From Fictibacillus phosphorivorans (GTDB taxonomy: Bacteria > Bacillota > Bacilli > Bacillales > Fictibacillaceae), in NCBI RefSeq assembly GCF_001629705.1, contig NZ_CP015378.1, positions 2,170,001 to 2,234,000 of the forward strand: DNA of 64,000 nt. The letters run 5' to 3'. Positions 16,668 to 25,080 of this stretch are shown piece after piece. Position numbers and translations under genes: made by a program. How positions within the stretch are numbered: position 1 is the stretch's first letter; every line of letters begins with the position of its first letter. The notes under the pieces were generated by a model that ran no database searches, had not been told where the DNA came from, and saw nothing but the letters and a program-made list of their open reading frames with translations.

Positions 16668-17031
16668 TACATATCCAGGAAAATGAGCCTTTATATTTAC
16701 AGAAAAACTTCCCATAGTTCATTTTACTTATTGAACATTTTTTCAACGATTGTAACTTAATTTTCCCGGTTCATTATAATTGCTTCTACCATTCAATCCG
16801 ATCATCCTCAAAATTTTTTATTATTTTTTGGAAAATGAGGTTTCAAATTGTTTTAGAAGTGGTATATAAACTTTGGTACTTTACTAAGGTAACGAATAAA
16901 AACATGTAGACATCGTATGATTAGCGTAAATACACTTTAAAACAGCCTCAACATACAGGGCTGTATATTTTTACCTTACCACTAGTACTTTTTTACTATA
17001 TCAAGATAATGAAAAACAGGGGGCAATTGCT
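16668..17031 (+). other. Long leader region before the DICT gene
   Basis: This gene-free stretch holds one short hairpin, ACAGCC...GGCTGT (about 16942-16963), followed by TATATTTTTA on the plus strand, which may be a leader attenuator or an upstream terminator. No known riboswitch class was recognised. No reading frame is supported. Confidence 0.4.
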
Positions 17032-17580
17032 ATGGAATTAAAAAAATTATCACTGTTCAACGAATGTTTTGGTCAGGTAGAAGGAAATGTTCAAAAGTTG
17101 GATAATTCGCCATTGAGTCAGCTAAACGCACAATCTTTAAAATATGAGACGAAGGTTCCTCAACTAGAGTACATGTGTCTAATGATGGAAAACATCGTGT
17201 TAACAAAGAAGCTTAAAGGTAATGTCTATGCAGGTTTTCAAAAGTTTTCTCGTGCGAAGAACGTACTCGACCGATTCCAAGCTATGACGGAGTATTCAAA
17301 CGTTCATATCTTTGGTGAAAATGATGCTGTGATGGATTCGAAAGATGGAATCAATTATATCGAACTGCCACCTAACAGCGAGTTGATGCGTGAATGGTTT
17401 CTGATCATCGATAGTCCTACGTTTAAATCTATGATGGTTGCTTATGATATGGAAGGCTTCGGCGTACACGAGGTTGAAGAAGGTCGTAAGTTTAAAGGAG
17501 TCAAAACTTCAAGCCCACGTGTGATCCAACATGCTACTAATCTACTAGCACCATACATAAAAGTCACGGTAAAGGGTTAG
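17032..17580 (+). CDS. DICT-domain sensory protein
   Basis: The 182-residue protein matches the DICT (diguanylate cyclase and two-component system) sensory domain: SLFNECFG near the start, CLMMENIVLTKKLKGNVYAGFQKFSR in the middle (in part), and WFLIIDSPTFKSMMVAYDMEG late. It has no output domain of its own and no membrane segment, so it would act by protein contact. ATG 17032 follows a GGGGGC-containing RBS. A hairpin ends the gene, then ribU and a chemoreceptor gene follow in the same direction. Confidence 0.72.
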   Translation: MELKKLSLFNECFGQVEGNVQKLDNSPLSQLNAQSLKYETKVPQLEYMCLMMENIVLTKKLKGNVYAGFQKFSRAKNVLDRFQAMTEYSNVHIFGENDAVMDSKDGINYIELPPNSELMREWFLIIDSPTFKSMMVAYDMEGFGVHEVEEGRKFKGVKTSSPRVIQHATNLLAPYIKVTVKG

Positions 17581-17586
17581 TTCCTA

Positions 17587-17615
17587 GGGTAGCCATAGGC
17601 TGCCCTTTCATTTTG
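17587..17615 (+). terminator. Hairpin between DICT gene and ribU
   Basis: GGGTAGCC (17587-17594) pairs with GGCTGCCC (17598-17605) around ATA, followed by a T-rich tract. It may end the DICT transcript or reduce readthrough into ribU. Confidence 0.7.
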
Positions 17616-17632
17616 AATTAAAGGAGAAATAC

Positions 17633-18232
17633 ATGATGTCACGAGTTCAAAAAATGACTTCGATCGCTATCTTAACTGCGTTTAGCATGGTCTTATATCT
17701 GTTTAAGGTACCACTTCCGTTTTTTCCGATCTTCCTCACGCTAGATGTCAGTGATGTTCCTGCACTAGTCGGAGCAATCATGATGGGACCTGTTGTGGGT
17801 GTTCTAATTCAATTCTTCAAGAATGGTCTTGAATATTTGTCACACGGAAGCTATGTCGGTCTACCCATCAACCAGATTGCCAACTTCTTTTCTGGAGCCC
17901 TCATCGTTGGACTGATCGGCATTTTTTATCAATATCAGAAAAAATTGAACTGGATCAGCTTTGTTGTTTCAATCAGTGTATTTTTAATCGCCATGTTTGC
18001 ACTTAACTACTACTTTATTCTGCCAACCATCATGAAACTTTTAGGACTAAATATGGAGCAATATCTGAGCGCCTTCAAAAGTTCAAATCAGCTCGTAAAA
18101 GACTTTGAATCTGCGGTCTTACTCATTATCGTTCCGTTTAATCTCATAAAGATTATTATGGTGTATGCGATTGGCCTACCATTTGCTTTTAAACTACAAC
18201 GCATCCTGCAAAAAAGGAGCATGGCTATATGA
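17633..18232 (+). CDS. ribU: RibU-type ECF transporter S component (riboflavin)
   Basis: This 199-residue membrane protein has about five or six helices and the RibU signature FPIFLTLDVSDVPALVGAIMMGP (in part, residues 31-55) followed by VLIQFFKNGLEYLSHGS, which forms the riboflavin pocket and faces the ECF module. It needs the shared EcfAA'T energising complex, which is not encoded here. ATG 17633 follows AAAGGAG. Unlike most Bacillus ribU genes, no FMN riboswitch is visible in the short upstream gap. It overlaps the next chemoreceptor gene by four bases. Confidence 0.82.
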   Translation: MMSRVQKMTSIAILTAFSMVLYLFKVPLPFFPIFLTLDVSDVPALVGAIMMGPVVGVLIQFFKNGLEYLSHGSYVGLPINQIANFFSGALIVGLIGIFYQYQKKLNWISFVVSISVFLIAMFALNYYFILPTIMKLLGLNMEQYLSAFKSSNQLVKDFESAVLLIIVPFNLIKIIMVYAIGLPFAFKLQRILQKRSMAI

Positions 18233-19449
18233 AAGTGAAGATGAATAATAAGAAGAACCTGATGTTAATCATTTCTGCTTTACTAGTGTCCATACTTCTA
18301 TCTCTGTATCAACATTACGTAGATTCTTTTCTTCTTTCTTTCATAGGAACCCTTGTTGTGATTACAGTTGCCTCATGGTTTATAGTCAAGAAGAACAATA
18401 AGAGCACGGCTCTTGAAACGGAGAGACTAAATGAAGATTCTACTCCTTCTTCAACGATCATTGAATCACTTGAAGAACTTCGTCACTTGGAGGCGCATAG
18501 TGAACATCTGAATGCGATAAATGGTCAGGTTAATGGATCTTCAGAGATGGTAAGTGGACAGTTGATCGAAATGGTAGGAGATATACAAAAACAACATGAG
18601 CTTATCACCTATTTTGGCGACCAACTCGGAAGGATCAATGGGATGATTCAAAATCTTGATGCAATCATTGAGGTTACCAACGTCACGACCAAAGATGTAA
18701 CTGAGCTTTCTAACGTAGGTAAACAAAAGGTAGATGATTTTAGCGTCGTTTTTTCCAAGATCATCACCATCACGAAAGAATTTGGAGACTATAACCAAGA
18801 ACTGCTTCAAAAGATGAAAAAAGTTACAGAAGCTCTAAGCGCGATTGAGTACATCTCCACGCAAACAAACCTCCTTGCACTGAACGCTTCCATTGAAGCA
18901 GCACGAGCGGGTGTTCATGGTGCAGGCTTCGGAGTGGTTGCAGATGAAATTCGGAAACTATCCGTACAAGTCAAAGAGAGTGCAGAAACGATTAACACCA
19001 TCATTAAAGCTGTAAACGGTAGTATTAAGACGCAAGAGCAATCGCATGAAAACAACGTTTCTATCATAGAAGATGGAAAAACAAAAAGCCTGCATATGAT
19101 CGATATTTTCGATGGCGTGATCGCCAGTATCAACACCCTCTCTCAACAGTCAGATGAGCTTAAACAGAATTCAACCGAAGTGGAAGTTGAAAACCAACGT
19201 CTGATCGAGAGTATGCAGCACGTATTGAATCTTACTGAACAATTGAGCATAAAAACGGAAGGATCGTCTGAGATGACGATGGAACAACAAAACCATCTCA
19301 TGGAACTTGAAATGACAGTGATGACAATGGTTGAACATATAAAATCGATTCAAGACAACTTGAAGAGTCATATTGAACTCGAAGGAAATGTGACATGGAT
19401 TCGACCTGGAGAATTAAAACAGAGGCATGAGATGAAGCTTGCTGAATAA
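18229..19449 (+). CDS. Methyl-accepting chemotaxis protein with membrane anchor and no sensor domain
   Basis: Two adjacent N-terminal helices (LMLIISALLVSILLSLYQHY and FLLSFIGTLVVITVASWFIV) lead straight into a coiled-coil signalling domain with the hairpin-tip motif [23 protein letters not shown] (in part, about residue 205-230) and FGVVADEIRKLS. There is no periplasmic ligand domain and no HAMP, so it must sense through a partner or in the membrane. The ATGA overlap with ribU makes the riboflavin S component the obvious partner candidate. Confidence 0.85.
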   Translation: MKVKMNNKKNLMLIISALLVSILLSLYQHYVDSFLLSFIGTLVVITVASWFIVKKNNKSTALETERLNEDSTPSSTIIESLEELRHLEAHSEHLNAINGQVNGSSEMVSGQLIEMVGDIQKQHELITYFGDQLGRINGMIQNLDAIIEVTNVTTKDVTELSNVGKQKVDDFSVVFSKIITITKEFGDYNQELLQKMKKVTEALSAIEYISTQTNLLALNASIEAARAGVHGAGFGVVADEIRKLSVQVKESAETINTIIKAVNGSIKTQEQSHENNVSIIEDGKTKSLHMIDIFDGVIASINTLSQQSDELKQNSTEVEVENQRLIESMQHVLNLTEQLSIKTEGSSEMTMEQQNHLMELEMTVMTMVEHIKSIQDNLKSHIELEGNVTWIRPGELKQRHEMKLAE

Positions 19450-19473
19450 GAAGATGATTTCTATATAAAAAGA

Positions 19474-19506
19474 AGTAACCACCTTGGTCCAACTGGGGTG
19501 GTTACT
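19474..19506. terminator. Terminator between convergent MCP and oxidoreductase genes
   Basis: AGTAACCACC (19474-19483) pairs perfectly with GGTGGTTACT (19497-19506). It lies 25 bases beyond the chemoreceptor stop and can serve both strands. Confidence 0.75.
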
Positions 19507-19536
19507 TACTCGTTTTGCAGAGGTAAGCCAATCTAA

Positions 19537-20502
19537 TTAAATCTTAATCAAAACTTTCCCTTCGTACTTTCGGCTTTCGATTAATCTATGAGCTTGTATT
19601 ACATCACTTAAATCGAAAATATTAGCTATAGGAAGGGTAATCTTTTTAGAAGCAAACAAGTCCAATACTATGTCGGCGACTGGTGCTAATCGTGCTGGAT
19701 CATATTTTCTTGTTGTACCTAAACTGAAACCTTTTACATTCCTACAACTACTATGAACATCGCTTGTTTTGAAATTACCCGCTTTACCACTGCTATTCCC
19801 AAATTGCACAAGTGTGCCATATAGAGCTAAACAATCTATACTCCTACTCGTTATTTCGCCAGCCACTGAATCAAAGATAACAGTAGCACCTAAATTAGCT
19901 GTTTGTGATAAAACGTCCTCTGCAAATGTTTCGTACGTACAGACCACATCAGCACCAAGTCTTTTTACATAGTTCTCTTTGTTTGAATTTCCAACGGTAC
20001 CGATTATTTTTTGAACTCCAGCTAATTTTGCTAACTGGAGAAGCATCGAGCCCACACCACCAGCAGCACTATGTATAACAATCGTATCCGTTTTCTTAAC
20101 TTGTCCAATCTCATGAAGAAGGATATAGCTTAGAATAGACACAGTTGGCATAGTTGCTGCCTTATCCAAAGGTAAAGTATCTGGAATCTTATAAACGAGT
20201 TGTTCGTTAGCTACTACAAATTCCGCATAGGAACCACCTTTAGGAAAAGCGATCACACGGTCTCCTTTTGAAAAGATGGAATTCTTAGGAGCTTCTTCGA
20301 TCGTACCTGCAGCATCCAATCCAAGCATTAAAGGAAAAGGACCTCTCCCTTTGTTTCCTATTCGTTTTTTTATATCTGCATAATTTACGCTCGTGTAAGC
20401 AACTTTTATTAAGACTTCATGCTTACCGATCTTCGGTACGTCCACATCTTCATATTTAAGTACACTTGGATCACCAAATTCTGTTTGTATGACTGCTTTC
20501 AT
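19537..20502 (-). CDS. Quinone oxidoreductase-like medium-chain dehydrogenase/reductase
   Basis: This 321-residue MDR protein starts MKAVIQTEFGDPSVLKYEDV behind AGGAGGATACAA (the frame continues upstream to 20562, but without an RBS). It has a GroES-like fold and the NADPH motif SAAGGVGSMLLQLAK (about residue 140). Cysteine and histidine zinc ligands are absent, as in QOR-type enzymes. It likely reduces quinones or enones with NADPH in the cytoplasm. Substrate not predictable. Confidence 0.87.
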   Translation of the reverse strand: MKAVIQTEFGDPSVLKYEDVDVPKIGKHEVLIKVAYTSVNYADIKKRIGNKGRGPFPLMLGLDAAGTIEEAPKNSIFSKGDRVIAFPKGGSYAEFVVANEQLVYKIPDTLPLDKAATMPTVSILSYILLHEIGQVKKTDTIVIHSAAGGVGSMLLQLAKLAGVQKIIGTVGNSNKENYVKRLGADVVCTYETFAEDVLSQTANLGATVIFDSVAGEITSRSIDCLALYGTLVQFGNSSGKAGNFKTSDVHSSCRNVKGFSLGTTRKYDPARLAPVADIVLDLFASKKITLPIANIFDLSDVIQAHRLIESRKYEGKVLIKI

Positions 20503-20604
20503 TTGTATCCTCCATAATTTCATTCGTTGTAAACGTAAGTTACCTATATATAAATAGGACAAGAAGAGTGAAAATTCCTCCTTGTCCCTTTGGTCGATGT
20601 CACT

Positions 20605-21066
20605 TTATTCAACAGGTATCCAGATTTCCATCTCATATTCATTACTCTCTTCTTTACCAAATAAATCTGTTCTAACACTTTCGATCTCAGGCATGCCCGC
20701 TTTTATTCTATACCCTTTCCTATCAAATTCTCTCCATATCTTACCATAGGTAGCAGGTATTTGGTCGGTATTTCCTCTATGCGTAAACACCACATACTTC
20801 TGTTCTGGAAACGTATGGAGAACCATATCTTCTCCTATCTTATTAAAGTCGACTGAATCCAACTCGATACCACAAATATAGAAATAATGATCATTTCTTG
20901 GCGGTAGACAAACGCCTACGATTTTGTCTACCCCCTCTTCACCAATAAACGAAGCAGCCCGGTCCCACAAACTAGGGATTGGATAGACCCAATCCCCTTC
21001 CCATTTTCCTGCTGCACCATATCCAATTAATACGAATGATTTCTTTACCACTTCTTGATAATCCAT
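20605..21066 (-). CDS. GyrI-like effector-binding domain protein
   Basis: The 153-residue protein is a free-standing AraC_E_bind/GyrI domain: FVLIGYGAAGKW near the start, IPSLWDRAASF, VGVCLPP, PEQKYVVFTHRG and a terminal MEIWIPVE strand. Such domains bind small hydrophobic or cationic ligands; SbmC/GyrI members protect gyrase and others are drug sensors. There is no DNA-binding part. It lies 100 bases upstream of the oxidoreductase on the same strand, so the two may be co-transcribed. Confidence 0.82.
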   Translation of the reverse strand: MDYQEVVKKSFVLIGYGAAGKWEGDWVYPIPSLWDRAASFIGEEGVDKIVGVCLPPRNDHYFYICGIELDSVDFNKIGEDMVLHTFPEQKYVVFTHRGNTDQIPATYGKIWREFDRKGYRIKAGMPEIESVRTDLFGKEESNEYEMEIWIPVE

Positions 21067-21194
21067 ATTGATCCCACCTTTTTTATGTATTTTTATCTTA
21101 GCGAGATGTGGTTTTAAAAACTTAACATTTCTTGCTAACTTATGGAAATTAAAGAACGAACGTTCTATAATTATGATAAAAGGAGGCTAACCGT

Positions 21195-21758
21195 TTGAGA
21201 CCGGACCTAACAAAACAGATTAGTATTAAGAGTTTTAAAGAATATTATTGGTTGAAAGAAGAACTTCAGACGTTCTGTAGGACTGAAGGATTAAGTACTG
21301 CAGGACCAAAGGTTGAGATCAGTAATAGAGTAGAGACGTACCTGGAAACAGGAGAAATCTTACAACCAACAAGGAAAACAAAAGTTAAAAACGAGTCGTG
21401 TATAGAACTCAGCTTGGATACCGTTATAACTGCTAATCATCGGTGCAGTCAAGAAGTTAGAAGTTTTTTTAAAACCATCATCCCAAACTTCCATTTTTCT
21501 ACGTATATTCAAAACTTCATTAGAGAGAATGTTGGACTGACATATCGGGATGTAGAAAAGGCTTGGCATGAGGAAGAAGTACGAAGAAAAGACCCTACAT
21601 ATAAAAAAGAAATCGGATCTCAGTTTGAATACAACCAGTTCACGCGTGATTTTTTCGCTGATCCGAATAATAATGGAAAGACCCGAAGAGATGCGATTCA
21701 CGCTTGGAATACGATCAAAAGTCTTCCTGGGAGTAACACGTATAAATCTACAACCTAA
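21195..21758 (+). CDS. SAP-domain protein with DUF6434-like C-terminus
   Basis: TTG 21195 follows AAAGGAGG at ideal spacing. Residues 8-55 form a SAP-like helix-extension-helix (SFKEYYWLKEELQTFCRTEGLSTAGPKVEISNRV, in part), often a DNA-binding fold. The rest (FFKTIIPNFHFSTYIQNFIRENVG, TYRDVEKAWHEEE, FTRDFFADPNNNGKTRRDAIHAWNTIKSLPG, in part) matches the DUF6434 C-terminal part of a widespread Bacillus family. Function unknown. It is followed 16 bases later by a glycolipid-binding-like gene, probably in one operon. Confidence 0.75.
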   Translation: MRPDLTKQISIKSFKEYYWLKEELQTFCRTEGLSTAGPKVEISNRVETYLETGEILQPTRKTKVKNESCIELSLDTVITANHRCSQEVRSFFKTIIPNFHFSTYIQNFIRENVGLTYRDVEKAWHEEEVRRKDPTYKKEIGSQFEYNQFTRDFFADPNNNGKTRRDAIHAWNTIKSLPGSNTYKSTT

Positions 21759-21774
21759 ATCGGAGGTAATACTT

Positions 21775-22329
21775 ATGTCTAAACAGGTTTTGTTCTGGGA
21801 AAAGCAAGAAACTTCAGGATCTGAATATCTCGAACTATCGTATGTTGATAAAACTATCCGAGCCGAAAGTACGGTTCTTTTTTTAGAGGAAGGTGTTCCA
21901 CAAAAAGTTACTTACAGTGTCAAGTTCGATTCAAATTGGGTGGTTAAGGATCTGTATATCATGAACCACACTCTCAATAAAACTTTATCCCTTTCTTCCA
22001 AAGAAGATGGATGTTGGTTTGATAACAATGGTTTGGAGATTCATAGTTTAAGAGGTGCGATTGATATTGATATCTCTTGTACACCTTTCACAAATTCCTT
22101 GCCTATTAATCGTTTAACATGGACAGCAGATAAACCTACAGTATTTCAGATGGTATATGTATCCGCAAATGATCTTTCTTTTAAAAAGGTTAAGCAGATG
22201 TATACCCTGATCCATGACGAAGAGAATCGCACATTTCACTATAAAAGCGGTAGCTTCGAGTCTCCCATTATTGTTGATAAGGATGGTTTTGTTATAGAAT
22301 ATCCTAAACTTTTTAAGCGAAGCTATTAA
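21775..22329 (+). CDS. Putative glycolipid-binding family protein
   Basis: ATG 21775 follows CGGAGG at good spacing; the frame is open far upstream but overlaps the SAP gene and lacks an RBS there. The 184-residue protein has the family pattern FWEKQETSGSEYLELSY, AESTVLFLEEGVPQKVTYSVKFDSNW, CWFDNNGLEIHSLRGAIDIDISCTPFTNSLPINRL (each in part) and VFQMVYVSANDLSFKKVKQMYT. The family (Glycolipid_bind, DUF1089) is an all-beta fold whose ligand is not established. Cytoplasmic, no signal peptide. Confidence 0.8.
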   Translation: MSKQVLFWEKQETSGSEYLELSYVDKTIRAESTVLFLEEGVPQKVTYSVKFDSNWVVKDLYIMNHTLNKTLSLSSKEDGCWFDNNGLEIHSLRGAIDIDISCTPFTNSLPINRLTWTADKPTVFQMVYVSANDLSFKKVKQMYTLIHDEENRTFHYKSGSFESPIIVDKDGFVIEYPKLFKRSY

Positions 22330-22360
22330 TATTAATGATATTAGCTAAGGATTTACTGGT

Positions 22361-23229
22361 TCATCCAAAAACTTGAGCAGCAATCCCGTACAATTCTTGA
22401 TTTCTACTAGGCATTATGGCTGAGTTCTCCAACATGATGGGAGGCTCATTTACTTTTACAAACCCACATTGATTTAAGAATTTCATAAAATTAGGATGAC
22501 TTGAAGGTACATCGATTCATAGATGCCCTCTGTGATTAAAAGCTAAAGCATTAACTAAAGTTACTGCTATTTTATGATCGGGTGCAACAATCGGCCCTAT
22601 TATGAGATTCATTGAACCTTGTATTGACAGGCCAAAACCCACATTCTCATTATACTTATTTTTTACAACCATACATTGTTTTGATTGTTTAATTCGGTTA
22701 AGCAGAAATATACTTCTTTGATCACCAAAAGCAGCAGCGTCTAGTTCCCTTACCTTTTGAAAATCATCAGCTTGAAAGTGTTCTAACGTAAATTTAGCAA
22801 GACAATCAAACGGGTTATGTATAAAATTCTCACATAAAAACTTATGTACTACATCTACCCTTCTAAAGCCTAACTTTTCATACAAGGGTTTCCCTTCTTC
22901 TGTTGAAATCAGCATAATAGATGTGTCTTTTGAAACACTATCCATACAAGTTATAGTAACTTGTTTACCTAATCCTAGACCTCTATATTCGGATGAACGA
23001 TTACCATTCCTATTGATGCTAGGTTCGTATCATAGGGTATGATGGCTGCACTTGAAACGATTTTTCCTTTAGGGTTTTTATGGCCATAGATATTGCCTGA
23101 TAATAGAATCGTATTGATTTCTCCTTCATCATAGTCCCATCCAACCGATGAAGAGAGCTCAATTAATCCTAAGACGTCATTGTGATCAAACCGCTCTTCT
23201 TTTAATGCGGGAGCGTCTTTAGTAACCAT
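22361..23229 (-). pseudogene. Disrupted GNAT N-acetyltransferase
   Basis: Three minus-strand pieces make one GNAT protein. The first (23229-22975) ends in SIGMVIVHPN and then shifts frame. One base later the expected acetyl-CoA loop YRGLGLGKQVT continues into the second piece (to 22517). That piece ends HRGHL at a TGA where the frame then continues IDVPSSHPNFMKFLNQCG down to a natural stop at 22361-22363. So there is one frameshift near 22985 and one CGA-to-TGA nonsense change. Two independent lesions argue for a decayed gene rather than a read error. Confidence 0.85.
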
Positions 23230-23326
23230 GGAATAATCCCCCCCTACGTATGTGTATTTTTATTATAATTCATCAATGTCTAATAGAGCTAACAAACTGA
23301 AAAATACCATTGTGAAGTACATAACG

Positions 23327-23362
23327 AACAAACAGAGCAAGTTGTAACATGCTCTGTTTGTT
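23327..23362 (-). terminator. Terminator after the 23367 gene
   Basis: AACAAACAGAGCA (23327-23339) pairs with TGCTCTGTTTGTT (23350-23362), a perfect 13-bp stem just past the stop codon of the minus-strand gene. Confidence 0.8.
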
Positions 23363-23366
23363 AAAC

Positions 23367-23732
23367 CTATTCTTTGCTCTCTAACTGGTAATCCATCTTC
23401 ACATCCCGGTAGGATGATAAAGTGTATTGAGTTTGATAGATAAACTTATCTGTATTCGTACTGTGTGTGAGAGGATGATAACTTAAGGTCCATCCCTTCA
23501 GATGTGAATCTTCAGATAGAGGTTCACTACGAAGTGCGTCAAGTTCACGCTGTTCATTCACTTCAAATACCGCGAATCCACCTAGTGGCTTGGTTGCAAA
23601 ATGTTCGTGGTAGATGATCTTACCTAACTTCTTATTACTAATCCAATTATTTAACGATGCATTGGCCTCAATTGCTCTTGTCCCTGCTGGTGCAAAACCG
23701 TAAACCAAATAGCACCTTGACTTAAAACTCAT
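23367..23732 (-). CDS. Small conserved-looking cytoplasmic protein, unrecognised
   Basis: This 121-residue protein reads MSFKSRCYLVYGFAPAGTRA, LNNWISNKKLGKIIYHEHFATKPLGG (in part), FAVFEVNEQRELDALR, LKGWTLSYHPLTHS. The alternation suggests a ferredoxin-like or YciI-like fold with an N-terminal strand and a WTLSYHPL strand, but I cannot assign a family. It diverges from an AraC regulator (23837) across a 104-base gap and may be its target. Confidence 0.6.
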   Translation of the reverse strand: MSFKSRCYLVYGFAPAGTRAIEANASLNNWISNKKLGKIIYHEHFATKPLGGFAVFEVNEQRELDALRSEPLSEDSHLKGWTLSYHPLTHSTNTDKFIYQTQYTLSSYRDVKMDYQLESKE

Positions 23733-23836
23733 AAAAATCCTTCCTTTACTTCATTATGAATAGAAGTAGAACCACATTCATTGCATTTTCTGCTACTTCT
23801 TACCGCAACTTTTGATAGTATAGAGAAAGGAAGGAA

Positions 23837-24649
23837 GTGGAGTTGTTGGGGTTTCATCTTAAGCTTGATCATATCAAAATTCTATACATAGAGGGCACAC
23901 ATTGGGGAGATAAACCCCATTCTCATGATGATGTGTACCAGATCTCTGTGCCGCTTACAGGACAGATGATTACAGAGCTTAATCAAAAAACGTTAACTTT
24001 ACATGAAGGTGAAGCACTGATAACGAATCCTTTGTCTCGTCATTCTCATCAGTTCGATCGCCCTTCTTCGATGTTCTTGATTGGATTAGAACGTGAGTCT
24101 TTAAACGCATGGAATAATGAAAACTTAAACGTAGAGATCTCATTTAATGAGCAACAAACAATCTCTTCAGTAGCAATAAAAAAGCAGGTGAAAACCTGGT
24201 TTGACCGTTACCTCTTTCATAGCCATGAAGATACCGTAGTGAAGGACATTGAAAACGAGGCTTTTCAGTTTTTTACATCGATATTTAGAGGAAGTCATTC
24301 AGCTGAATACAAACATCATTTACCCACTATTTCTCAGCATTCAATCTTACATGTACTGGAGTTTATACATACGAACTATCATGAAGCTATTTCTGTAGAT
24401 GCACTTGCAGCAATTGCGAAGCAAAGTAAGTATCACTTTATGAGGAGTTTCAAGAGCTATACAAATTTCTCTCCTCACCAATATGTGATACGAACAAGGA
24501 TCGAGCGAGCTAAAGAACTACTTACCAACACCAATCGCTCCATTTTGGATGTGTGTTATGAAGTGGGGTTTAACAACCCTAGTCAGTTTCACCGGAATTT
24601 TGTGGCTGTGGTAGGTTGTACACCGCTGCAGTATAAAATGAATCTTTAA
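23837..24649 (+). CDS. AraC-family regulator with cupin sensor domain
   Basis: Of 270 residues, the first 90 form a cupin (THWGDKPHSHDDVYQISVPL, LTLHEGEALITNPLSRHSHQF) with histidines that could bind metal or ligand. The C-terminal 100 are a double-HTH AraC domain (VDALAAIAKQSKYHFMRSFKSYTNFSPHQYVI, in part, and ILDVCYEVGFNNPSQFHRNFVAVVGCTPLQYK, in part). GTG 23837 lies close to AAAGGAAGG; TTG codons six and nine bases on are alternatives. It probably regulates itself and the divergent gene. Confidence 0.85.
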   Translation: MELLGFHLKLDHIKILYIEGTHWGDKPHSHDDVYQISVPLTGQMITELNQKTLTLHEGEALITNPLSRHSHQFDRPSSMFLIGLERESLNAWNNENLNVEISFNEQQTISSVAIKKQVKTWFDRYLFHSHEDTVVKDIENEAFQFFTSIFRGSHSAEYKHHLPTISQHSILHVLEFIHTNYHEAISVDALAAIAKQSKYHFMRSFKSYTNFSPHQYVIRTRIERAKELLTNTNRSILDVCYEVGFNNPSQFHRNFVAVVGCTPLQYKMNL

Positions 24650-24724
24650 ATGCTGTTTATTTAACAATGTCTTTTCCATTTATGATTTTACTGTAAGATA
24701 TATAGCCACTTGGTTCGGAAAAGA

Positions 24725-24760
24725 AAAAACATAGGAAGCATTTCATCTTCCTATGTTTTT
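24725..24760. terminator. Bidirectional terminator
   Basis: AAAAACATAGGAAG (24725-24738) pairs perfectly with CTTCCTATGTTTTT (24747-24760), with T runs on both strands. It serves the AraC gene and the small gene at 24766. Confidence 0.85.
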
Positions 24761-24765
24761 ATCCA

Positions 24766-24915
24766 TTATTTATCTGTTTGTTTTTGCTTCTTTTTCAAAA
24801 ACTCCACGCGTAGTTTTTCAAGATGCTCCTTTTTATCAAATCGAGCAGGTGTCTGTTTTTCATGAAACTTTGATACAGCTACCTTACTTTTGTTATCTAG
24901 TTGATATTTCCCCAC
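24766..24915 (-). CDS. 49-residue lysine-rich small protein
   Basis: GTG 24915 follows AGGTGA by five bases and opens a 49-codon frame, MGKYQLDNKSKVAVSKFHEK then a lysine/glutamate-rich helix ending KKKQKQTDK, stopping at TAA 24766-24768. A strong terminator starts six bases beyond the stop. RBS, frame and terminator together support a real small gene. The product is soluble, basic and probably helical (LEKLRVEFLKKKQ). I do not recognise a family. A 15-base direct repeat covers codons 6-10 and the region upstream of the RBS. Confidence 0.6.
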   Translation of the reverse strand: MGKYQLDNKSKVAVSKFHEKQTPARFDKKEHLEKLRVEFLKKKQKQTDK

Positions 24916-25080
24916 TATGTTCACCTACTTTTGTTATCTAAAACGAAATTCTTTTTAACCTATATACTATACCTTAGTTAGCTGAAATAAACCTTACTAA
25001 TATTGTCGCATGTTTCCTATCTCAACTTCCAAAATTTCTTCCTCATCTAAAAATAGCTTAATATGATGAAGAATACAACC

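Noticed and set aside
20503..20562. Upstream extension of the quinone oxidoreductase
   Set aside because: Lacks an RBS and family similarity; AGGAGG lies immediately before ATG 20502.
21568..21774. Upstream extension of the glycolipid-binding protein
   Set aside because: It overlaps the SAP gene in another frame, while ATG 21775 has a good RBS and matches the family N-terminus.
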